Positions 55,356-64,000 of a DNA stretch of 64,000 nt are shown here, piece after piece; position 1 is the stretch's first letter; every line of letters begins with the position of its first letter. The stretch lies in NCBI GenBank assembly GCA_024305745.1, contig JAHRBS010000007.1:186001-250000 (forward strand), read 5' to 3'. The position numbers were made by a program, and so were the translations under genes. The notes under the pieces were generated by a model that worked only from the letters and a program-made list of their open reading frames with translations, was not told where the DNA came from and did not search any database. The stretch is from Polyporus tsugae (Eukaryota; Basidiomycota; Agaricomycetes; Polyporales; Polyporaceae).

Positions 55356-58300
55356 TCAGTACTTGGCCAGATATACAGCACCATATGACTCTTCCAACAG
55401 AGTAGCATCTGGTGCCGAGTAGACAGAAACGAGCATGACAGCTTCATGTCTGCCCTCTCCGATCTTCAGCCAGCAGAAATATTGAACCTCTCCGTCGTCC
55501 AATAGTGTATGCATCGCCATCACGGAACTAATGTTCCATTTATCAGCGGATTGTCCCACCCATGAATAGATTTGCACTACTAGACGGTACCTACCTTGAC
55601 ATTCCGCGACATGCGGAGTTTGTCAAGAGGCTTGAGGGTCTCCTTCCATGCAGACCGTGCAATCTGGCTATTCAGTAGGTGAAGTTGCGCCCATTTTCGA
55701 ACCTTGCCATAGAACCCGAAGTCTGGATCAAGACCACCAGTGTCCACGAGGTAGGCAGCAAACGCGTCTGCCTCATCAGAAGGGAGTGAGTAGGCTGTTC
55801 GAGCACGAGCCCGCAGAAAGACATAGCCATCACCAAGATCTTCAGCACCACGAGGAAGAGGGGGGTCCACAGGAACACCAAACATATCGGGGAGCATAAC
55901 TCGGAGTGCGTTCACTTGACACCGGATAACAGCGCGCTCGGAGAGGTTCGCATAGGGATTGGAAGGTTGCCTTATTTCCCGGCCGAGATCGCCAATAGCC
56001 CTTTCCATTGGCCACTGGGTAACTGTGATAAGAGATCCAATGCATGGAATCTCCTCTCCGATATGCCCGGTGATGTGGATGCATGGCTGTACGAAGTGCA
56101 CGCGCTCCGGTTTGCGTTGATAGTAGAGCTCCTCAAACTCAAGTGCTGCATCGTTCAAATAGGTATGGATCCGTTCAATGTCGCCACAGGGTACTGATTG
56201 TTCATGCGCCAAGGTAATCCCAGTAACCGTCTTGCAGTATTGTTGCCAGTATTTGTTGGGCAGAAGTCGATGCAGATACGCAGGTCCGAGCTTGTCAAAG
56301 TACGTCAAGAACTCCCAAGCTTTGTACCCACTCATGATGCGCTCAGCAATGTTACGGGGTGGACGGTCGAATGATCCCAGCAGGAATGGAGTTGTGAGAC
56401 CAATGTCCTTTCCGTGAGCCTTCCACACCTCGTCCCTCTGATCCGGCGTGGTCCTCAGCACAGCCAAGTCCCACGTCTTCTTGTCAGCATCAGAACCATC
56501 AATTGTCCCTCGCCAGAGATTGATATATAAATCAGGCAAGTTCAAGGCTGCAAAGTGCATCAGGTCCAGAGGGAAGAGGCGAGTGATGTCGAACTTTCGA
56601 GAGAGCCCGCTGAAGATGGACGGCTTTACGATACCATACTCCATCCAGTTCGCCTCGTAGTCTTTGGTCATTGCTGACGCGCACACGATAGCAAGGGTGT
56701 CCTCGTATTCTAGCAAGGTGGGCCGAGGCCGGGCATGCGAGGGGACGTCATCATGGTTGCAGCCTGGTACTTCACGCCAATAGTCACCCCCGGGCTTGAG
56801 CAGTACAGGATAGTATGTAGAAGACTTTGGCTTCCGTCACCCAAGAAGCGGACACCAGAGACGGCAGGCGCGTGCACCATGGTGCCCAACAAGACCATTC
56901 ATGTACACCATCGCTGGAGTGTCGGCAGTAACCCACGCGAGAAAGGGGTGGTCGACATGAAGTTGGTTGTCTAAAGCATCCCAGAACGGTAGCCCTTCCT
57001 TCATGAGCGCAGACAAGTGGTACAAGCCAGGAAAAAGGAAGGACTCCAGGTTTTTCGGTTTCTCCGGCCCTCAAATGATGGCGCCCGGAAGAACGTGTGT
57101 CTTCTTATACCGCCGCTGAGGGTCAAGCATGTGCAAGATCCAGACGTATATCCAACAGTCGGACTGCTTCTTCTCATAGAGCTGACAGCCATCAATCGAG
57201 AGCTGGAGAACAGAGTCATGGGGACCTATGGTCTCTGCCTCGACCACATCGAGGAACTGGTCTGAATGACACAAGTCTTCGTAGGCCTGTACGACGCCGT
57301 CATGTGCATCAAGCCCTCGGAGAACCTCTAGTGTTGCCTCATGGAGCCAGCGGGATGCCCTAGAACCCGAAGGTGACCGCCGGAGGGCTGCAAGCTGCGG
57401 ACCGAGTGCCAAGGTATCATACTGTTGACGCGGAATCTCCTTCTGCGGCCAGAGGGGGTCGTATTGTGGTTCCTTACAGAAGGGACACTCAGTGAGATCG
57501 GCGAAAGGTCCGGTGAATGCGATACATGACTTGATGCATTGATCATGGCAGATGGGAACAACCCCGCTGAGTTCCTGAACCTTTTGGCGCACCTCGTAGA
57601 GCGAGAGGAGGCGGTTCTCGGGATGCCTGCGAAGGTACACCTCACGAACTTTAATGTATGTGGCATCGGATGCGTTCAGAGTTGCAAGGAACAGTTCGAT
57701 CGAGAGGAGGACGTCTGGGCTTTCGATGTCCAAAGGGTACTGGGGAGGGTTGCGAAGGCGGTCAAGGGCCTCCTCGGAAAGGCCGGAGTTGGTGAGTGTG
57801 GCGTTCTCGAGCAGGCGCACAAATTCCCTCGAGATCTTCAAATCTGCGAGCTTCGGATGCATAGTAATATCGATGATCATGTCGGACGTAAAGGGGGTAT
57901 ATTCAGTATCCGAAGACTGAGGGGTGTTCTCAGGCCCGCGCGCGGCCTCCTCGTGAACCTCTTGATCATAGGTACTACCAGGATCCGGAGCATCCTCATC
58001 CTCGCCTCCCTCGTCCTCATCATCGTCCTCGACCTCCTCCACGGTGGTGCGGAAGCGTCTCCGCGAGGTGGGGTCCCCTGGGCCAAGCTCCTCGTGACGG
58101 GGGCCATCCAAGTCTACGGCCATCTGTGTTCCGGGCTCTTGTTTCAGTCATGCAGAACAACTTGATATGGTACGCGAACGTACATTGTCCGAGTCATCCA
58201 GAGCCTGTTCCATTCCCTCCATCAATGGGTCACCATCGCGTGCTTCTCCCTGGCCCACGTGATTCGCGAACCGCGAAGGTCCCGTGTGTGTCTCCTCCGA

Positions 58301-58693
58301 AGCATCGTCCCCAGTACGTCTGCTTCCAGTATCACCCAATTCCAGAGTCCGGGAGAGACCAGCCCCAGTAGAACAAGAACCCGTGGCCCCAGTGAGTCCG
58401 GCAATAGCTCCAGCAACTTCCCCAGTAGCCCCAGCACGGTCGAGAACAGTTGCTGCACGGGTCTCCGCATCCTGTTCGCCTCGGTTGGGCCGGTTCATGG
58501 AACCAGGAAGGGCCTTGAAAATAGGTGGGTCGACGTCTTCTCGGCCAGGTAGGCCCTTGTGTGTGCGCCAGGTTGATGTCGGGATCTCTCTTCCACCCGC
58601 GCAGTGCAATGTACAAGTGCAAAGCCGTTTGGGGCCAGTGCCGCGCTTGCCACGTTGGCGGCTGAGCGTATCCATTGCCGATGTCGACGCCAT
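55356..58693 (-). pseudogene. tnp2-family transposase (CACTA/EnSpm-related) of a basidiomycete DNA transposon
   Basis: Exon 1 58184-58693, then a short intron (58124-58183), then one long minus frame from 58123 to 55580. N-terminal Cys/His cluster CTCTLHCAGG; then an acidic linker (EEVEDDDEDEGGEDEDAPD); a second zinc-like cluster (VPICHDQCIKS, ECPFCKEPQYDP); and the tnp2 core: SIDGCQLYEKKQSDCWIYVW, FLFPGLYHLSALMKEGLPFW, MNGLVGHHGARACRLWCPLL, then FPLDLMHFAALNLPDLYI. In-frame TGA codons at 57069-57071 and 56837-56839 interrupt the core, both at positions where Arg (CGA) would fit. The C-terminal block at 55356-55577 (YSWVGQSADKW, VQYFCWLKIGEG) is in another frame and I could not find a sound intron to join it. 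Defective. Confidence 0.82.
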
Positions 58694-59361
58694 GGTGCGG
58701 AGAGGGTGCTCAGGAGAGAAAGAGAGTGCTCAGTTGAGGGGACACAGAGCGAAGAGACTGTGGAAGTGCCGCGAGAAGACGTAGACGCGCGCAGACGAGG
58801 CAAGATAGTAACGCAGTGCATAGTTTCATAACGTACATAGTACAGCGAGCTCTATCCAAGGGATGCATGACGCAAGTCCAAGCGATGGTCATCATCGAGA
58901 AGCAGACGAAAATCCCTCCGGCGCTTCTTGTCACGAAGCTGCACGCTGTCGGATGATCCTCACGTTCTCACACGCTCCTGCCGGCCCCGGAATGGTGGGG
59001 CGCTTGTCGATTTTGACTGGGGATGAAGTTCAAATTCAATGGAATTCGGCGCGGCGCCTCTAATGCCTATTTCGGAGTTATAAATGCATACTTATGTCAT
59101 GACAGAGCGGAGCCTCATCTGATTCTCCGCTGGCGACGGCAGTCAAACATCTTAACTCTCCACCGCCATGTTCATGCTACGGCCGTATTGACGGTTGCGC
59201 ATCAAGGGGTCAACCGGTCAAGCTCAAGCTTCAAGTGACCTTTGTCCCGAAGCAGTGCGGTAAGTATCTTGTCCAAGGTAATAGTATCAGACACGCAGTT
59301 TATGACTCAGCGGCCCCGACCGTTGCAATCAGGGTGCGCGATTACATTCTGTCAACACACA
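58694..59361. other. intergenic, transposase upstream and hydrolase promoter
   Basis: Nothing coding seen; no terminal inverted repeat of the tnp2 element could be identified with confidence. Confidence 0.4.
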
Positions 59362-60697
59362 ATGGCTGAACCGACCTCTACGAAGCATGAACCGTTGTTG
59401 AAGACATTCCTCGACTCCGGTTCCCCCATAGTAGCCAAGACCATACCACAATCGTGGTGATCCATGGTTGGGGCCTTCATGCCGGTACGTGTCGCTTTAC
59501 TGTGTGAACTGCCAGAACTGGTGTCGCATTCAACTAGACGCACCGTTATTAAACAGCGAACTTTAAGAAGCTCTTGCCCCTCGCCCACAGTCGTGACGTT
59601 CGCGTGGTCCTACCGAACCGGCGGGGATACCCCGGCTCGGCCCCGTTTTCCTCAGAAGAGCTCGCGGCGCTCGCGAACTCTGCCTCAGCACCCCCGCGCT
59701 CTCCAGAGGGGGTCGCAGTGGCAGACACAGCCATGAAGGACCTGGCGCGGGAGCTCTATGACTACCTCGTAAATCTTGTCAAATCTGAACGCACTCCGCC
59801 CGCGCAAGGGAAGAAGGGCGGCATCGTCCTCATTGGATGGTCTTTGGGCTCAGCGCACATCTCCTCCCTTCTCGCGAACGTGTCCGATTTCGCAGTGGGA
59901 GATGTTCGCCTAAGCGACTATGTCAGGCGGGCCGTCTTCTACGGTACGTCGCAATTCAGATGTCTCTGGAAGCCTCGGAGTGTGCCGCGCAAGTGAATCA
60001 CTAGGGATGGCCAGAAGAATGTTATTGACGACACTGACCTCCGTTCACAGATGGTTCGTACATCTGCTTTGGATACACACCGCCGGAGGGCCTATACGAG
60101 CCAGTGATGGGCGGCTTGTCCCCCGAGGAGAATGTCCTTGCGTTCAATAAGTGGGTCGGTGGCTGCTACTCCCATGGGGACGTTGCGGTTTCGGGGTTAG
60201 GTGCGCTGGAAGATCGCAAGGCACTGGTCGACCCGCCGTCCACTACCGAGAACATGACCACCGAAGAGCACCAAGAGTCGACGTACAATCCGCCCTTCGG
60301 GCCTAACGGTAGCGAGGCACTGCTCGCTGGGGCCTCCATCGTGCACGGGGTCCTGGGGACGCTGAAGGAGGGCGCGTTCTACTTGCGGGATATTCCTCCT
60401 GGGGCGGAAGATTGGCGTTCGGTCGAGGTGTGCTACGTGTGGTGCGAGAATTCTATGTGGGGGATGCCGCTCGGACACCACCTGTTGAGTCACGAGCTCG
60501 AGGAAGCGAGGAATGCAGGGAAGGATGTGCGGGACGTGAGCTTCGGACTCATCCGCGGCGGGAACCATTTTGTTTTGTGAGTATTGCGAATACTGGGGTA
60601 TGCTGGACAGATGTGCTGACGTTCATCAAAGGCACATTGGGATCTTCCTGAGAAATTCCTTACCGCCGTGCTCGGAGACGACAGGGAGATTGTCTGA
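59362..60697 (+). pseudogene. alpha/beta hydrolase with a one-base deletion in exon 1
   Basis: Exon 1 59362-59484, exon 2 59557-59943, exon 3 60051 to about 60575, then a short last exon ending TGA 60695-60697 (HWDLPEKFLTAVLG). Oxyanion/HG motif VVIHGWGLHA, nucleophile elbow GWSLGS (Ser of GxSxG) and catalytic His in RGGNHF fit a serine hydrolase of the lipase/esterase type. The reading frame from ATG 59362 (MAEPTSTKHEPLLKTFLDSG) runs out of phase at a five-C tract (59423-59427); one more C would join it to the HGW block and give the phase that exon 2 needs. So either a one-base deletion has inactivated the gene or the base is a sequencing error. Next gene downstream is P450-B. Confidence 0.7.
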
Positions 60698-61129
60698 AGC
60701 TGGAGCTGAAAGATCTGAACATGTTCTGTGTACTATGAACGTACCGGTGTACCTGTATCAGACCACGATGCAATCAAGTTGTTTGCCCGGCGTCATGTTA
60801 ATAATGTTATCCCAACGGTACGGTTCAGCGCTCCAATGCCCACCAAGACATTGGGAATCATCCCGTTCGTATCTAAGCGACCTTTTTCCGTACCACTATC
60901 TCCCCTTCCTCCTTGTGCGGCATCTGCACCATTCCAGTTACTCCAACCGGTCAACCGTCACGGTCTGAGTCGAGTCGAACACTTGTCAATACCTGACTAG
61001 ACTTTGACTTTACCCAAATCGCACCTGTTATTGTCATCCTTCAACGTTCAACCTCGAATTGGCCTTTTCTCCTGGGTAATACTATCCTCCACTGTCTACT
61101 TACTTAAGAGCACCATCGCGCAACGCGCA
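60698..61129. other. intergenic, promoter of P450-B
   Basis: 432 bp, pyrimidine-rich towards the P450 start; a short plus frame here (60728-61000) is not supported as a gene. Confidence 0.45.
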
Positions 61130-63371
61130 ATGTCTCTCCTCGCTGTTATCGCCGCCTCCCTCATCTACGCGACTTGGCGCTGGTTCCACCAGTATCTGAT
61201 TAGATCACATCTGGACGACCTTCCTGGACCTCCTCGCACCTCATTTCTCTTCGGTTTGTCTATCTCGGTCACTACGATGCTTTGCCCGGACCTTCATGAT
61301 CACTCTCAGGAAACTTCCCGGAGCTTTCTCAACGACAGACATGGAAGCTTTGGGACGACCTCGCCGAGACGCATGGCCCGGTATCCAAACTACATGGCAT
61401 GTTCGGGGTGAGTCTTGCGATCCACGTCATACGATGTCGAATGCGACATACATTTTGCACGCCAGGCGCGCATCGTGCTTTTGCACGATCCGAAGGCCCT
61501 GTACAACATATTCATCAAGGATCAAGAGTTCTGGCCGAAGGGCCTCAACCCGTCGAAGTACGTCTCCTCGCATTCCGCCCCTGCGTGCGCTTCATTCAGC
61601 AGCATACAGCGACTTCTCGGTGCTTCTCGGGCCAGGCGTGCTGTCTAGCAAGGGCGAGCAACACCGGAGACAGCGCAAGCTCCTCAACCCCGTCTTCTCC
61701 GCGGCCCACCTCCGCAACATGACGCACCTCTTCTACGGCGTCGCCCGCAAGGTCCGCCAGGCGATGGCCTCCCGCCTTCCTTCAGACGGCACGAGCGGAG
61801 TCCTCGACGTGAACGGATGGATGGCGCGCACGACGCTTGAGATGCTGGGGCAAGCCGGGCTGGGGTACTCGTTCGACAACTTCGCGGAGGACTCGACGGA
61901 TGCGTTTGGGGAGTCCTTGAAGATGTTCTTGTGCGTCGCGTTCCTTCATTCCTTTCAAGCATTGCAGAATGGCACGCTAATGTTGTGCTGGATCTGCAAA
62001 GCCCCGAATCGAGTCTCGCGTTCATCGTGAGCTTCGCGGTCCAGACGCTCTCGTATGTTCTTCCCGATTGGATCATCCGACGGATCCTCCGCGCGACTCC
62101 TACGAAGCAAGTTCAGAAGATCATGGACATCTCCGACGTCATTGTGAACCGATCGAGGGAGATCATAGCGGAGAAGAGGGCGGTGTTACTGAAGGGCGAC
62201 GTTGCGATGGCGCACCAGGTCGGTGAGGGCAAAGACCTCATGAGCATCTGTCGTGAGTGTGCCGTTCTTTCGCTGACAACGAGAGGATCTGACGGGCCTG
62301 TCTCCAGTTAGAGCGAACATAGCTGCAACGGAGAAAGAGAAGCTGACAGACGAGGAGCTCGTTGCCCAAATGTCGTGAGTCCCGCCATCCAATGTCCCCG
62401 GCCGGTCGTGCATGCATCTGAGCTGCGATCCTCATCAGCACCTTCATCCTCGCCGGGATGGACACCAGTTCAAACGCTCTGTCTCGAACCCTGCATCTCC
62501 TTTCCCAGAACCCATCCGTCCAGGACAAGCTCCGCGCCGAGATCGTCGAAGCCCGCGGCGGACCGGGCGGCGACTCCGACATTCCATTCGACGACATCAT
62601 GAAGCTCCCTTACTTGGACGCGGTGTGCCGCGAGACCCTGCGCCTCCACGCCCCCGTTCAGGTCTCTGGTCGCACGTAAGACTTTGCCCATACCGTTCCG
62701 GTCAGAGAGAGCCTGACAGTCTGAGTTACGCGGCCACTGGCAGTGCTTCCAGGGACGTCGTACTTCCGCTTTCTGCGCCGATGAAGGCGAAAGACGGCTC
62801 AGAGATCAGCGAGCTGTTCATCCCGAGGGGCACGACCGTCATCACGAACCTCCAGGCGAGCAACCGGAACAAGGCGCTCTGGGGAGAGGACGCGGATGAG
62901 TGGAGGCCGGAGCGGTGGCTCAGCCCTCTGCCTGAGGCTCTAGAGGAGGCGCGCATTCCCGGAGTTTACTCGAACCTGTGGGTCTTGCCGTGTAGCTCCG
63001 TCGCTGCAGGAATCACGCTGACGCGAGAGCAGGATGACGTTCACCGGGGGCGCGCGTTCGTGCATGTGAGTGTGTCGTTCCGTTCATTGTCAGAACCTCG
63101 CGCTGACACACGAGACGATAGCGGATTCAAGTTCTCCCAGCTCGAGATGAGTAAGCAGCATTTTTTAGCTACCTTGTCGCGTCGTGGGCCTCCCCATCTG
63201 ACCACGGAACGATACTCAGAGATCATCCTGTTCACGCTGATACCCGCGTTCTCCTTCGGGCTCACTGACAAGCCGATCACATGGAACTCGTCGACCGTCA
63301 ACTACCCGACCATGGGCGAAGAGAGTACGAAGCCGGGGATGTTGCTGCAAGTGACGGCTTTAGTACGGTGA
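61130..63371 (+). CDS. cytochrome P450 monooxygenase, 11 exons (P450-B)
   Basis: Exons: 61130-61253, 61310-61407, 61466-61557, 61610-61930, 62002-62252, 62308-62374, 62439-62675, 62744-62977, 63033-63065, 63122-63150, 63220-63371. They join in phase to about 545 residues. N-terminal anchor MSLLAVIAASLIYATW, hinge DDLPGPP, I-helix LAGMDTSSN, K-helix ETLR, the PERW motif, and spliced haem loop FTGGARSCIG with the Cys ligand. Intron positions match P450-A except that the intron between its exons 4 and 5 is absent here. Even the 33-bp and 29-bp micro-exons that carry the haem loop are conserved. Expected in the ER; substrate unknown. The hydrolase upstream is in the same direction, 430 bp away. 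Confidence 0.9.
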
Positions 63372-64000
63372 AAGCGAGGCGGTGGGGAAGACGCGGTTGT
63401 GTGCCCACCTGGGTCCGTTGTGTAGAGCGGTTGTTGCCGAGTCGGGATCTTGTTTACGACGATCCTCCAATCTTACGGCGATCCTCCGTATTCGACGATA
63501 GTCGACGGGGGTACACAGCATTTGCGAATTCTGGATGCCTCCTGGCCGCTCAATGTCTCGCAGATGGAGGTCCATAGGTGTTCGATTTAGATTGATTCAT
63601 CTCACGTTGCTGGAGGGCCGATAGGTGCTAGGGCAGGGCGTATAAACCTCATTGTCATCCGCCCGCTAACGACCTCCTGCTAATGCGCTTGACAGGTTTG
63701 CTCCTAGTCATTGAGGAGATTAGTGGGAGATGCTTCGACTCCTAGAGTATCATTTCAGCCATCACGTATTGAACATACATACTTGGGTACTCAGAGCTTG
63801 CTCTGAATTCTGCATGTTGGCTTGCTGTAGCAGGTCCAAGCCCTTGTGGTGAGTGGGTGGACCTTTTTCCGAATCGCTTTGACCATGACAGGCGTTGAGC
63901 CCGCCTCGCGGTAGACGTCTTGATCGATGTGACTCTCCCTGCTTTCGCGATGGGGGATGAAAGTACACGGCCAGAGAAGTGCGTCCGAAGTGTGGCCCTC
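63372..64000. other. downstream of P450-B; no gene seen
   Basis: Short overlapping frames only. A gene could begin beyond the window edge. Confidence 0.45.

Noticed and set aside
55565..55580. A tiny intron joining the transposase to its C-terminal block
   Set aside because: Only about 14 bp would be removed, too short for a spliceosomal intron; a frameshift is more likely.

Overview
The window looks like nuclear DNA of a filamentous basidiomycete, probably an Agaricomycete. The genes are split by many short (about 45-100 bp) GT-AG introns. The gene set (cytochrome P450s, secreted sedolisin proteases, an F-box family, a C2 protein) and the repeats (Ty1/copia and Ty3/gypsy LTR elements, a tnp2-type CACTA-like transposase, small TIR elements) fit that group. 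I see no tRNA, rRNA or CRISPR array.

Layout. 1-7.7 kb is a repeat cluster: the gag and start of pol of a minus-strand gypsy element (gypsy-1), an inverted scrap of copia LTR, then a 5'-truncated plus-strand copia element (copia-1) with its 3' LTR. 7.7-10.4 kb is an F-box gene relic broken by two small TIR elements. 11.0-13.3 kb is a 12-exon P450 gene (minus). 13.3-18.0 kb has no recognisable gene but holds a 570-bp pogo-like MITE. 18.0-22.4 kb holds a 738-residue low-complexity protein gene (plus) and a three-exon C2-domain gene (minus). 23.3-34.3 kb holds an F-box + sedolisin pair present twice in tandem on the minus strand. Both sedolisin genes look intact; the second F-box copy is frameshifted. 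35.7-50.6 kb is a copia element (copia-2) with 533-bp LTRs, split inside its integrase by an 8.5-kb minus-strand gypsy element (gypsy-2) with 664-bp LTRs. 50.6-58.7 kb holds a divergent pair of unrecognised spliced genes and a tnp2 transposase pseudogene. 59.4-63.4 kb holds an alpha/beta hydrolase with a one-base deletion and a second P450 (11 exons) closely related to the first.

How it fits together. The host genes point to a secreted proteolytic function (two S53 peptidases with propeptides and conserved TATA boxes) and membrane oxidation chemistry (two P450s, one next to a hydrolase). The mobile elements are decayed. Most of their nonsense codons are TGA or TAG one C-to-T step from CGA or CAG, and key catalytic residues are lost by similar transitions (copia-1 RT, gypsy-2 integrase). 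The exon models were assembled by hand from splice signals, phase and paralogue comparison; boundaries may be off by a few bases.
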